A stretch of DNA of 64,000 nt, from contig JAIXWP010000070.1 in the NCBI GenBank assembly GCA_027491215.1, positions 36,713 through 100,712 of the forward strand, written 5' to 3'. The position numbers and the translations under genes are program-made. Below, one piece after another: positions 40,945 to 50,575 of this stretch. Origin of the DNA: Flavobacteriales bacterium (GTDB lineage: Bacteria; Bacteroidota; Bacteroidia; Flavobacteriales_D; Sanyastnellaceae). The notes below the pieces were generated by a model. It saw only the letters and a program-made list of their open reading frames with translations, searched no databases and was not told the origin of the DNA. Each line of letters opens with the position of its first letter. Position 1 is the first letter of the stretch.

Positions 40945-42309
40945 ATGAAAAAAAGTATCCTCTTCATTTTTCTTTCCTTCAGCATTGGAATGTCGGCGCA
41001 AACCGATTCAGCGATGATAGCCTCCATTTACCAAGAAGCATTAGTAAATGGCGAGTGTTATGAAAATCTGCGTGTCTTATGCAAAGATGTCGGCAATAGA
41101 ATCGCTGGCTCTAAAAACGCAGAAAGAGCTATGGAATGGGGTGTTCGCGTAATGAAAGGATATGCATTAGATAGTGTTTATACAATGCCCGTTGAAGTAC
41201 CACATTGGGAGCGTGGTAAGAAAGAAGTAGGCTGCTACGCATCTAAAAAATCCAATGAATGCTTCGATATTGTGGCACTTGGCGGTTCTGTTGGAACGGA
41301 CAATGCAATTAATGCCTATGTCATCGAAGTAAAATCGATTCAACAGTTGAGAGATTTACCAGAAGAAAAAGTAAAAGGTAAAATTGTTTTTTTCAATAAA
41401 GCAATGGATCCAATGCTCATCAATACTGGCGCAGCTTATGGCGGAGCATATGACATTAGGTCTGATGGCCCGAGCGAAGCTGCTAAGAAAGGTGCTGTTG
41501 GATGCTTAATCAGATCACTTACGCTTGCTGATGACAAATTCGCGCATACGGGTGGAACGCAATATCAAGATGGAGTAACGAAAATTCCAGCAGCGGCACT
41601 TAGCAGTGTTGATGCTCGCTTATTAAGCCAAGCATTGGTAAAAGACAACGAATTACTTTTCACTCTTCATCTGACATGTAAACTTTTCCCTCGTGTAATG
41701 CAGGGAAATGTGATTGGAGAAATTCGAGGAAGCGTTCATCCTGAAAAAGTAATTGTGGTTGGCGGGCACCTTGATTCATGGGATGTTGGAGAAGGCGCAC
41801 ATGATGACGGAACAGGTGTTACACAAAGCATTGAAGTGTTGCGTATTTTGAAGACCATTGGATACAAGCCAAAATATACGATTCGAGCGGTTCTTTTCAT
41901 GAATGAAGAGTTTGGTAATGACGGCGGAGAAACTTACGCTCGCGTTGTGAAAGAAATGAATGAGGAGCATATTGCCGCTATCGAAAGTGATGGCGGCGGA
42001 CTAACTCCGCAAGGCTTCAATCTTCAGGGGAATGAAAAACAATTGGCACAGCTTCAATCATGGGCACCACTCTTCGAGCCATATCAGTTGTTTCGATTCA
42101 AACCAGGCTGGAGCGGGGTGGATATTGGACCATTAAAAAACGATACTATAGGACTGTATGGTCTATCGGTAGATAGCCAGCGATATTTTGATTTTCATCA
42201 TTCGAATAATGATATTTTCGAAAATGTAAATAAACGAGAGCATACGCTCGGCGCAGCGGCCATGGCGGGATTGGTCTACTTAATTGATCAACACGAAACT
42301 TCTAAGTAA
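40945..42309 (+). CDS. Secreted M28-family peptidase (carboxypeptidase Q-like)
   Basis: Signal peptide; PEKVIVVGGHLDSWDVGEGAHDDGTGVTQSIEVLRIL, IRAVLFMNEEFGNDGG, FDFHHSNNDIFENVN. Confidence 0.92.
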   Translation: MKKSILFIFLSFSIGMSAQTDSAMIASIYQEALVNGECYENLRVLCKDVGNRIAGSKNAERAMEWGVRVMKGYALDSVYTMPVEVPHWERGKKEVGCYASKKSNECFDIVALGGSVGTDNAINAYVIEVKSIQQLRDLPEEKVKGKIVFFNKAMDPMLINTGAAYGGAYDIRSDGPSEAAKKGAVGCLIRSLTLADDKFAHTGGTQYQDGVTKIPAAALSSVDARLLSQALVKDNELLFTLHLTCKLFPRVMQGNVIGEIRGSVHPEKVIVVGGHLDSWDVGEGAHDDGTGVTQSIEVLRILKTIGYKPKYTIRAVLFMNEEFGNDGGETYARVVKEMNEEHIAAIESDGGGLTPQGFNLQGNEKQLAQLQSWAPLFEPYQLFRFKPGWSGVDIGPLKNDTIGLYGLSVDSQRYFDFHHSNNDIFENVNKREHTLGAAAMAGLVYLIDQHETSK

Positions 42310-42313
42310 ATGA

Positions 42314-42362
42314 AGAAAGGGATCAAAAATGAAAACAATTGATTTCATTTTTAATCCCTTTC
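42314..42362 (+). terminator. Intrinsic terminator between convergent genes
   Basis: GAAAGGGATCAAAAATGAAA ... TTTCATTTTTAATCCCTTTC long stem. Confidence 0.75.
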
Positions 42363-42382
42363 AAAGCTGAAAATAAATTTTG

Positions 42383-44734
42383 TTATCGATTCTCGATAAT
42401 CAATCGTTGTGTTGTGTGTTCGCCCTTAGATTCAAATACTATTGTGTAAACACCTGCTGCTAGTTGCTTGTCAACAAGCATAGGAGTATTCAACTCTGCA
42501 TCCACTTGTACTTGATTTGTATAAACCAATTTCCCCATCATATCAAACATGCTCACGTGCAGCATCGTTTGCTCGTCTGAATTTACAAGAAGATTCAAGT
42601 CTGATCCATTCGCAGGGTTTGGATATACACTCGCTGTGTAAGATATCTCAGTAGTGATCTCTTCACGGCTCACAGCTGGTTCGTCCATCAAATTGTTTGT
42701 AATTGTAAAGAATGAACTTGTACCTGCCACTCGAACGCACACAGCTGGTCCCCATGGGCCTGAATAATCATAGGTGAAGATTGGACGAATTCTAACATCG
42801 TAAAATGCTCCGTTCTGTGCTTGTGGAACTTGAGCAAATCTGAAAAATCTGCTCGCTGTCATACTTTGTAGTGTAAACGGCGCTTGTATTCCATTCTGAT
42901 TTGTAAATTGAATTTCATAACCGATTGCAGTGCAAACACGCGGATTAAATGATATCCAAACATTTCTTGGAACTGCCCCATAGCTCGAACAGCTAAAATT
43001 CGAATTCACGCTTACTGCTGGAGGATTTCCTATTGTCAAGGTGCATCCCGCCAACGGTGGGACAGTCAACATTTCTTCTTGACCTAGTGAATTTGGAAGA
43101 AGGAAAATAGCTTCAATTTCCAAATTGTAAGAACCTCCATATTCTATTCCTTGAACACTCTCTAACGGAATGTTGGTTGAACCAAAGCTTTGATAGTTGT
43201 TTACCTCGCTGGTTGCATTATTTGTAAAAATAAAATTGTAGTTTGATGTACCCGCATGCGGCGCTTTCAAGACAGAGCATACAGCATATGGGCCAAGGTT
43301 TGTAGGACAACCAGATCTTCTCAAGAACTGGCTATTAATTGTAAATGAACCAGTACCCAATGCACTATTGTAGTTTCGAACTCCTATGTAATAAACTTCA
43401 CCAGCAGTCAAGTCATCTGTATTAAATCGCTCACCTCCTATTCCGCTTACCAAGTTTACACTTGTTACTGAGTGATAGGAAGCATCCACTAATTCAATGA
43501 TTGCATCGAAAGCCGAAGTAGTAACTTGGAATGTTGCGCCATTGGTTGGAGCAGTAAATCTGAACCAAATATCTTCCCCCGTTAAGTCTGCACTCTGCGT
43601 TATTTGAGTCGATGTTGCACCAACGAGAGTTCCTGCAGTATTTGCATTCAAAGGAAATGCTCCCAAAGTGATTGGACGAGCAGTCCAAGGGTTATCGTAA
43701 GCTACACATGGCCCGTCGATACATGATCCGTCATCGATAAATGCAAATGGATTGTAAGTGCATGCGTCTGGATCTGTGCAACCAAAACAGAATCCGCCAC
43801 CGATAGAAAAATAAGTTGATGTGAAAGAAATACCATCACCTGAAATATTTCCAGTGTCGGTGCCATTAATAGTCCATTCCACTTCTTCAGGATATCCCGA
43901 CCCCTGCACGCTGAAATAATAACATCCATCTGGAAGACACAGACTTTGCAGTTCATAAGAAAGCGGATATCCAAGAGTCCCAGACATTACTAATGTCATT
44001 GCTTCATCTCTAATTTCATATGTACCATCATCCCATCCATCCCCTACATAGTCAACAAGTTCAAGAGTTAGACAATTTTCTGTACAGCATGAAGCGTCAT
44101 CGATCGTTGCTTCTGCCTTGTAATTACAAGCAAGCACGTTCGTGCAGCCAATACAAGTTGTATAGTCACATGAGCCATCATTGCATGTTGCGTTTGAATC
44201 ATAATTACAAGCCAAGGGATCATTGCAGCCAAGTTGACCAGGGCCTAACAAGAAATGTACATCACGCTGATATGCCTCAAATGTTGGATTATTTGGGAAA
44301 ATTCCTGATTCAATCACTGTACTTGTATTCAAGTAAGTTACCGTAAATGTGCCGTCATCCCAGCCATCGCCATATGCATCGTATAATTCGATGACATAAC
44401 AGCCATCAGAAAGACATACAATATTCGATGAAGGTGCTGCGTCGGAATACAATCCAAAGATTTCGGTACCATTATCATCTTTCAATGAATAGGCAACCTC
44501 ACCAGGAAAGTCGCAATCTGAGATTTCAATCTGTATACAATTATTATAGCAACAAGAGCCATCATTGAAAGATGCTGATGGGTCATAGTTGCACGCACTC
44601 ATATCTGTACAGCCTCCATTTAAATAGGAGTTTGATTGATCATTTCTTGCTTCCCAAGAAAACTGAAACAAGCTAGAAGCTTGTGCATTCAAGGAAATAA
44701 GAAGAATAATTATAGGGGTAATCAAGCACTTCAT
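42383..44734 (-). CDS. Large secreted Cys-rich modular protein with T9SS type A C-terminal domain
   Basis: Four GCTDxxACNYxxxAxxxDGSC-type repeats, two GDGWDDGT... modules, C-terminus SVYPNPANGSDLNLLVNSDEQTMLHVSMFDMMGKLVYTNQVQVDAELNTPMLVDKQLAAGVYTIVFESKGEHTTQRLIIENR. Start refined from 44806. Confidence 0.85.
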   Translation of the reverse strand: MKCLITPIIILLISLNAQASSLFQFSWEARNDQSNSYLNGGCTDMSACNYDPSASFNDGSCCYNNCIQIEISDCDFPGEVAYSLKDDNGTEIFGLYSDAAPSSNIVCLSDGCYVIELYDAYGDGWDDGTFTVTYLNTSTVIESGIFPNNPTFEAYQRDVHFLLGPGQLGCNDPLACNYDSNATCNDGSCDYTTCIGCTNVLACNYKAEATIDDASCCTENCLTLELVDYVGDGWDDGTYEIRDEAMTLVMSGTLGYPLSYELQSLCLPDGCYYFSVQGSGYPEEVEWTINGTDTGNISGDGISFTSTYFSIGGGFCFGCTDPDACTYNPFAFIDDGSCIDGPCVAYDNPWTARPITLGAFPLNANTAGTLVGATSTQITQSADLTGEDIWFRFTAPTNGATFQVTTSAFDAIIELVDASYHSVTSVNLVSGIGGERFNTDDLTAGEVYYIGVRNYNSALGTGSFTINSQFLRRSGCPTNLGPYAVCSVLKAPHAGTSNYNFIFTNNATSEVNNYQSFGSTNIPLESVQGIEYGGSYNLEIEAIFLLPNSLGQEEMLTVPPLAGCTLTIGNPPAVSVNSNFSCSSYGAVPRNVWISFNPRVCTAIGYEIQFTNQNGIQAPFTLQSMTASRFFRFAQVPQAQNGAFYDVRIRPIFTYDYSGPWGPAVCVRVAGTSSFFTITNNLMDEPAVSREEITTEISYTASVYPNPANGSDLNLLVNSDEQTMLHVSMFDMMGKLVYTNQVQVDAELNTPMLVDKQLAAGVYTIVFESKGEHTTQRLIIENR

Positions 44735-44780
44735 GTCACTCTTTTTAAGGGTATGTGACATTGATACGTATAGAAACGAA

Positions 44781-44818
44781 AAAAGGTTATGCCATTTGCA
44801 TGACATAACCTTTTTTTT
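44781..44818 (-). terminator. Intrinsic terminator downstream of 1322-aa repeat protein gene
   Basis: AAAAGGTTATG...CATAACCTTTTTTTT inverted repeat with A/T runs on both sides. Confidence 0.8.
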
Positions 44819-44835
44819 ACTGTTTATACCTGATT

Positions 44836-47800
44836 TTAACAGTTCGAACCGAAAGCTCCTAGAAGCTGAATCAAGTCAGCCACACCGATGATACCATCGT
44901 TGTTAAGGTCTTCTGGGCAAGTGTCATCAACAGCGTTGATGATACATGAACCGTCATCGATTAAAGCTGCTGGATCGAAGTTCTCTGCTTGAGAGTACGT
45001 ACATCCTTGGCAAGAATCGTATTCACAAAGTGTACAATCGCTGAATCCAGCGTTTGCATCATAGTTACAAGCTAATGGCTCCATACAACCTGGAGTACAG
45101 TTACCTGAACCAGTGCTGAATTGAACACCTGCAGCGCTTACGCCACCTGTGATAATACCATTGTTTGTTCCAGTAAGGATATAGCTAACCTCACCTGGGA
45201 ATGTTCCACCACCTACAGTAATTCTGTAGCAACCGTCTGGCAAGCAGAAAGTAGCCGTTGCAGTAGAACCACCAGCTGGTACTGTACCCGTGCCAACAAT
45301 AGCACCAGTTGACTCGTCAGTGATTACAGCAGTGTTACCGTTCCAACCATCTCCGAATGAATCGTTCATGATAAGAGTAATACAGTTATCATAGCAGCAT
45401 TCAACTGGGTTAGAAATAGTAGCGTTTGGATCGAAGTTACATGCAGTATTGTCTGTACAACCAGCACAAGAATCGAATTCGCAAGAACCGTCATCGTCTG
45501 TTGCTGCTGGATCGAAGTTACAAGCACCAGCGTCAGTACATCCGCAAACACCAGCACCTACAGTGAATCCAAGAGTTTCAGCTTCACCAGCGATGATCAC
45601 GTTTCCGTTTGCATCTTCCAATGACCAAGAAATTTCAGCATCCCAGTCTCCACCACCTACAGTGATATTGTAGCAACCATCTTCTAGACAGAATACATCA
45701 AATCCAGTTTCTGGACCCACGAAGTTGTTTGCATCAACAGAACACTGAGCATCATCGATAGAGCCAGTAGCAACGATGTTGCCTGCAAGGTCTTCGATAG
45801 CGTATGTAGCATCGTTCCATCCGTCACCGAATTCATCGTTCATATTCATAATAACAGCGATACCATTTGTACAAGTAACGCAAGAGAAGAATTCGCAAGA
45901 AGCATCATCCACGTTAGCTACATCATTGTAGTTACAAGCACATGGATCTGTACAACCTTGAACAACTGGAGAACACTGGAAGTCGATAGAGAAAGCTCCA
46001 TCAAATAGATCATCTTGGAAGTCACCATTTGTATCAGCTGCACCTGCAGTAATGTACACATAATAGTTAGTACCAACCGTAGAAATGAATTCTACTACTG
46101 CATCATCTCCAGAGAAGAATCCACAACCAGCATCTGTAGCATCGTCATCAGCAGATACAACGCAAGTATATGGTCCACCGCAAGCAGCAGCAGATAATAC
46201 CTCTATACGTGTATCGATAGCAGATCCGCAAGTGCTAATAGTGTGGAATTGGCCATCACCAACGAAAGTGTACCACACACCGTTATCACCGTTAGAAACA
46301 CCACAAGCTGTTGGAGCACCAGTAGCAGTTGAAAGTGCAGTAGTACCAGCGATAACCTCGTTGCAGTTCAATGTGAACGCACTAGCGCAAAGGTCGTTTG
46401 CTGGAGGTCCATCATAAGCACATGATCCATCTTCAACAGTTGCATCTGGGTTGTAGTTGCTCGCGAATGGGTCAGTACATCCAACGTAAATTAGATCTGC
46501 CGTGAAAGTATAGTCACCGCAATCTGCTGGAGCATTAGTATAAACTAAGAAATAGTATTGTGTATTTTGAGTAACAGCGATGTTTGCTTCGTACAAGCTA
46601 CCAGCGCATGTTCCAGTTACTGGACCACAAACAGCTACTACGTCTAGATCACCGCAGCTAGCTGTTGGTGAAGAGTAAACGATAAGACCTGCGTTAGTAC
46701 CAGAAACGTTTGTAAGGTTAAAGTCAAAGCTATCGAAATCAGCTGAGTTCATTGAGTACCAAACACCGTATCCGCTAGCGAAAGGATTCACTGCAGCGAT
46801 ATCATCAGGGTTAGTACAGCAAAGTGAACCACCTACTTGAGCTCCATCTGGAAGTGGCAGAGCTTGTGCGCATGCATCATTGAATGGCGCACCACCGCAA
46901 GCGATACATTCCATTGTAAGATCGAAATCAACACCTACACCAACACCGAACTCAGATACTAACACATAGTACTGAACAGCAGGCTGAGATGTAAATAGAA
47001 CTGAAGAAGCGAAACCAGCACAGTTTGGATCATCATCATTAGCTGCTACGCAAACAAGAGCGTTGCAAGTACCAGCGAATACTTGAAGTTTTGTATCAAC
47101 TGCAGAGGCACAAGTAGAAAGGCTGATTTGGTCGCCAGTTCCGATGAATGTATACCATACACCACCAGAAGTTTGAGCGATACCAAGACAGTTTGGAACA
47201 CCGTCAGTGTTAGAGAAAGTAGTAGTACCACTTACAGTTACACCACAACCGATTGCTACAGCCGCAGCGCAACCATCGTTTGCAGGAGGACATTCGCAAG
47301 AACCGTCATCTTCAGAAGCTTGTGGATTGTAGTTATTACATCCTGGGTCAGTACAACCTGGGATCGTACAACCTGTAGCACCTGCCCAAGCGAAAGCTTG
47401 ACCAGAACCGTCTGGGTCAGCACCACTAGCGATAATGGTTCCATCACCTGTAGTGATACTCCAATCGATTTCTAATGGGAAACTACCAGGAGTTACTGTT
47501 AAAGTGTAGCAACCAGCAGGTAAGCAAAGCGCATCAGAACCTTCAGAAAGTCCATCACCTACTTCAGCAGTGTTCAAACCTCCTTGTGCAACGATGTTAC
47601 CAGCGTCGTCAGTCAAGAAGTATAAAGCACCATTCCATCCGTCACCGAATGTATCGAACATATTAATAACTGCTACTTGCTCGCCTGGAGCACAGTAGAT
47701 ACAAGAAGCGTTGTCGATTGTAGCATTTGGATCGTAGTTCGTAGCCAATGGATCAAGACATCCTGCGATACAAACTTCACCACCAACACCGAATACTTCG

Positions 47801-48804
47801 TTGTTAGCAGGAGCACCACCATCAAGCACTGTACCTTCAGCAGTTACAACTTCCCAAGAAACTTCAGCTGGGAAGCCACCTGCAGTTACTGTGATAAAGT
47901 AACAACCTTGATCAGCACAGAATTCAATTGAATTGAAATCCAAACCAGCACCGATTGTTCCAGTAGCTACAGTATTTCCACTTGCATCTACAATGGTTGC
48001 AACAGCACCGTTCCATCCGTCACCGAATGAATCGAACATATTGAATGTAACAATATTTGAGAAGCAGCAAGAACCATCATCACAACCCGCAGTTGGATCG
48101 TAGTTGATAGCGCCTGAGTTTGTACAACCAGGGAACACACAAGAGCCGTCATTTGCGTTTGCGCTTGGGTTGAAATTACATGCAGTAGCATCAGTACAAC
48201 CTGTAAGAGGAGCTGAGAACGTAATGCTCCATCCGCCTGAAACGGAACCTGCATCACCTGCAACGTCATCTTGAATGAACAATGACCAGTTTCCGTTTGC
48301 AGCATCGCCGCCAAAAACAGAAGCAAAAGTCGCAACTCCCGCAGGAGCAGGATTATTGATTGGACCTACATAGCCTGTAAATACATCACCAGCACCGATG
48401 TTTGATGGCTTATATGTACCACCGAGTTGTGTAGCTGCCGCAGTCATGTTTGCAGCACCAAAATCACCAAAAACAAAAGTTTGATTTGTGAAAGCAGAAC
48501 CTGTTGGCAACCCAACATCTGACATAAGCACTAGGGTTTCACCATTTGGTGCTAATAACATCACATCAATGTCATCTTGCCAAGTGTGGCTCATCCCATT
48601 AAGTGTAACAGATACGATACTAATGGCAGCTGGGCCACCTGTTACATTGATTACTGAAGGGCTCGGCGTAGCGGCACCTACAGCATTGATCGTAATTGCT
48701 GCTGGATTACTATACGTCTGCGCAAACGCAGTGGAAGCGAAAAGCCCACAGCAGACAGTAAGAATCGAAGCAATCACCGAAAGCTTGGTAAACTTTTGGA
48801 TCAT
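44836..48804 (-). CDS. 1322-aa secreted modular protein: P-domain-like N-terminus, ten GCTDxxAxNYxxxAxxDDGSC repeats, four GDGWNGA modules, dockerin-like C-terminal half-repeat
   Basis: Signal peptide; N-terminal proprotein-convertase P-domain-like segment (ISIVSVTLNGMSHTWQDDIDVMLLAPNGETLVLMSDVG...NGNWSLFIQDDVAGDAGSVSGGWSITF); C-terminus CPEDLNNDGIIGVADLIQLLGAFGSNC. Confidence 0.85.
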   Translation of the reverse strand: MIQKFTKLSVIASILTVCCGLFASTAFAQTYSNPAAITINAVGAATPSPSVINVTGGPAAISIVSVTLNGMSHTWQDDIDVMLLAPNGETLVLMSDVGLPTGSAFTNQTFVFGDFGAANMTAAATQLGGTYKPSNIGAGDVFTGYVGPINNPAPAGVATFASVFGGDAANGNWSLFIQDDVAGDAGSVSGGWSITFSAPLTGCTDATACNFNPSANANDGSCVFPGCTNSGAINYDPTAGCDDGSCCFSNIVTFNMFDSFGDGWNGAVATIVDASGNTVATGTIGAGLDFNSIEFCADQGCYFITVTAGGFPAEVSWEVVTAEGTVLDGGAPANNEVFGVGGEVCIAGCLDPLATNYDPNATIDNASCIYCAPGEQVAVINMFDTFGDGWNGALYFLTDDAGNIVAQGGLNTAEVGDGLSEGSDALCLPAGCYTLTVTPGSFPLEIDWSITTGDGTIIASGADPDGSGQAFAWAGATGCTIPGCTDPGCNNYNPQASEDDGSCECPPANDGCAAAVAIGCGVTVSGTTTFSNTDGVPNCLGIAQTSGGVWYTFIGTGDQISLSTCASAVDTKLQVFAGTCNALVCVAANDDDPNCAGFASSVLFTSQPAVQYYVLVSEFGVGVGVDFDLTMECIACGGAPFNDACAQALPLPDGAQVGGSLCCTNPDDIAAVNPFASGYGVWYSMNSADFDSFDFNLTNVSGTNAGLIVYSSPTASCGDLDVVAVCGPVTGTCAGSLYEANIAVTQNTQYYFLVYTNAPADCGDYTFTADLIYVGCTDPFASNYNPDATVEDGSCAYDGPPANDLCASAFTLNCNEVIAGTTALSTATGAPTACGVSNGDNGVWYTFVGDGQFHTISTCGSAIDTRIEVLSAAACGGPYTCVVSADDDATDAGCGFFSGDDAVVEFISTVGTNYYVYITAGAADTNGDFQDDLFDGAFSIDFQCSPVVQGCTDPCACNYNDVANVDDASCEFFSCVTCTNGIAVIMNMNDEFGDGWNDATYAIEDLAGNIVATGSIDDAQCSVDANNFVGPETGFDVFCLEDGCYNITVGGGDWDAEISWSLEDANGNVIIAGEAETLGFTVGAGVCGCTDAGACNFDPAATDDDGSCEFDSCAGCTDNTACNFDPNATISNPVECCYDNCITLIMNDSFGDGWNGNTAVITDESTGAIVGTGTVPAGGSTATATFCLPDGCYRITVGGGTFPGEVSYILTGTNNGIITGGVSAAGVQFSTGSGNCTPGCMEPLACNYDANAGFSDCTLCEYDSCQGCTYSQAENFDPAALIDDGSCIINAVDDTCPEDLNNDGIIGVADLIQLLGAFGSNC

Positions 48805-48957
48805 TTGTTTTGGTTTTGGTTAATAAACAGTATTTCAACGTGGTAGCACTATTAGAAAGTGCTTGCTTTCTAGAATTGCACGTCGCCGGTTAAGCATATC
48901 CTCTTCTTTAAAGCAGGCTAAAAATAAGACATACTTCTATTAATATATAAAATGTGG

Positions 48958-48991
48958 AAAAAAAAAGAGGAATCCCAACGGTAACCCTCTT
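48958..48991 (-). terminator. Candidate terminator downstream of XrtF operon
   Basis: Minus strand AAGAGG-GTTACCGTTGGGATT-CCTCTT followed by a T-run. Confidence 0.55.
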
Positions 48992-49030
48992 ATTCACAGT
49001 CAATTTCTAATCAGCGATTTTGTGAGTTCT

Positions 49031-49519
49031 CTAACTTCTTCCCCACATTTCAGCATGCCAACTTTTTGCAAATGAAACGCGCCATCTCTCTTTAAACTCA
49101 GCGATATTTTTCACCAAGTTGTCATAAACCACAATATCATCTCCAATCAAGTTGGCCTTTCTCATTGCCCAAAATTGATGCAATGGGGTATCTTTTAATT
49201 CCCCATCGATTTCATACATCACTTGCATTCGATTGAAAAAATCCACATTGATCTCTTCTCCTATTTTTTGAAAAAAGTGTACAGATTTATCGATGCTACA
49301 GCCACTCGCAAGTGCTTTTTCCTCATCCACAGCCAAAACCACAAATCGGCTTGAGATGATTTCGAAGCCTGCGTAAAGTGAAGCACCGTGTGCATTCCAA
49401 CCTTCGATGAATTGACTCAGTGCATTTGATATAGCAACTATTTCCTGTTCTGATAAAAATCGATTTGCTTGATACACCCATACCCGAGAGTGCTCTGCCA
49501 AATGTTGAATAGATCTCAT
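49031..49519 (-). CDS. Conserved protein of unknown function, fourth gene of XrtF operon
   Basis: MRSIQHLAEHSRVWVYQANRFLSEQEIVAISNALSQFIEGWNAHGASLYAGFEIISSRFVVLAVDEEKALASGCSIDKSVHFFQKIGEEINVDFFNRMQVMY; ATGA overlap with preceding gene. No nucleotide-binding motif seen. Confidence 0.75.
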   Translation of the reverse strand: MRSIQHLAEHSRVWVYQANRFLSEQEIVAISNALSQFIEGWNAHGASLYAGFEIISSRFVVLAVDEEKALASGCSIDKSVHFFQKIGEEINVDFFNRMQVMYEIDGELKDTPLHQFWAMRKANLIGDDIVVYDNLVKNIAEFKERWRVSFAKSWHAEMWGRS

Positions 49520-50046
49520 TTTTTCGATTGTTGAATATATAATTGCCATGCTGCCCAGTTCATCATTGCAGGAACTGGAGACTGCAGGGCACCCACCATT
49601 TTTCTACTTATATTATAAAACAAGTCCATGCTTCCGAATGCATAGCCCAATCCATAGATAAAAAAGGCCGACCCGAAAGATATGAAATAGGTTGAGAGAA
49701 GCCATTTGTTCATTCGCGCATCTTTGATCAACCAGCTTAGTGCTTTTCTATTCAGCAAAAAGAAAATGACCACGAACACTATAGTCAACAACCATTTAAG
49801 CGCCTTCAGTTGACCTAAACTCAGAAGCTGCAAAGCATTAATCGGAGTGTGACTGTGATAATAATCAAACGGATTATTTCTCTTTGAATCGGCCAATGCC
49901 GTAATTCTTTCGTCATACCCTTTATCGAAGAATCCCTCAATGAGGCTTCCCTGCTCAATGACATAGTTGACATTTACTTTTATCAGTTCTTGAAAAAACC
50001 CAAGAATGACAAAGGCTATTACCAGTACCAACCATTTAATTTTCAT
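49516..50046 (-). CDS. Exosortase F system-associated membrane protein
   Basis: MKIKWLVLVIAFVILGFFQELIKVNVNYVIEQGSLIEGFFDKGYDERITALADSKRNNPFDYYHSHTPINALQLLSLGQLKALKWLLTIVFVVIFFLLNRKAL; multi-TM and directly follows an XrtF-like gene, matching the known neighbour family. Start refined from 50115. Confidence 0.82.
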   Translation of the reverse strand: MKIKWLVLVIAFVILGFFQELIKVNVNYVIEQGSLIEGFFDKGYDERITALADSKRNNPFDYYHSHTPINALQLLSLGQLKALKWLLTIVFVVIFFLLNRKALSWLIKDARMNKWLLSTYFISFGSAFFIYGLGYAFGSMDLFYNISRKMVGALQSPVPAMMNWAAWQLYIQQSKK

Positions 50047-50575
50047 TCGCAACCTTTGGTTTTGAAAACTTCGTGATCCAAATCCACCAGAGCCCGAAGA
50101 CGATCGCGTAAACAATCAACGTGAAGGTGTAATCATGATTAAAAGAAAACCAGTCTTGCTTGTGATACACTATCAAGGCTAAAGCTGAAACCCTCAAAAC
50201 ATTAATGAGGTGAATAAATACAAGACCTGCGGGCAAGAACCAGAGCTTGTGTTTGATAGGACCAGGATAGGAAATAATGAAAACTATAAACAACGCGAAA
50301 AGCACGATACCATCACATGGGGCGCCAATTGTAACTCCCTTTGAGCCGGCCACTCCAAAGTGAACACGGTACAAGCCATCAGCATAATCAGTAATTGGAT
50401 AACCAATTAATTTTAGAAAACCCTCACCGAGATTGACAAGACTATCAATCACCCATTCATCAATCAATGAGTGATCCTTTAGATAAAACTCATAAAAAAA
50501 GTACCAACTCAAATACAGAGTGGTACTTACTATTAGAAATCTTGAAAATGGATTCTTAAATAAAGAAGAAAGCAT
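50036..50575 (-). CDS. xrtF: Exosortase family protein XrtF
   Basis: Multi-TM protein with the expected Cys/Arg/His pattern: VTIGAPCDGIVLFALFIVFIISYPG..., FIHLINVLRVSALALIVYH, FSFNHDYTFTLIVYAIVFGLWWIW. Confidence 0.9.
   Translation of the reverse strand: MLSSLFKNPFSRFLIVSTTLYLSWYFFYEFYLKDHSLIDEWVIDSLVNLGEGFLKLIGYPITDYADGLYRVHFGVAGSKGVTIGAPCDGIVLFALFIVFIISYPGPIKHKLWFLPAGLVFIHLINVLRVSALALIVYHKQDWFSFNHDYTFTLIVYAIVFGLWWIWITKFSKPKVANEN

Noticed and set aside
44020-48335. Many antisense ORFs of 60-130 aa opposite the repeat-rich proteins (e.g. 47083..47475, 47988..48335)
   Set aside because: They lie opposite strongly supported modular proteins, have low-complexity composition and no start context; explained by biased codon use in the sense repeats.
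44836-48804. Toxin/RHS or contact-dependent inhibition system
   Set aside because: No YD/RHS repeats, toxin domain or immunity gene; the repeats are Cys-rich GCTD and GDGW modules.
48805-49030. Riboswitch in the long 5' region of the 1322-aa protein gene
   Set aside because: AT-rich with no recognisable aptamer; part is explained by a candidate terminator of the XrtF operon.
49031-49519. ABC transporter ATPase (a label I recall being attached to similar proteins)
   Set aside because: No Walker A/B or LSGGQ signature is present in the translation; treated as unknown function.
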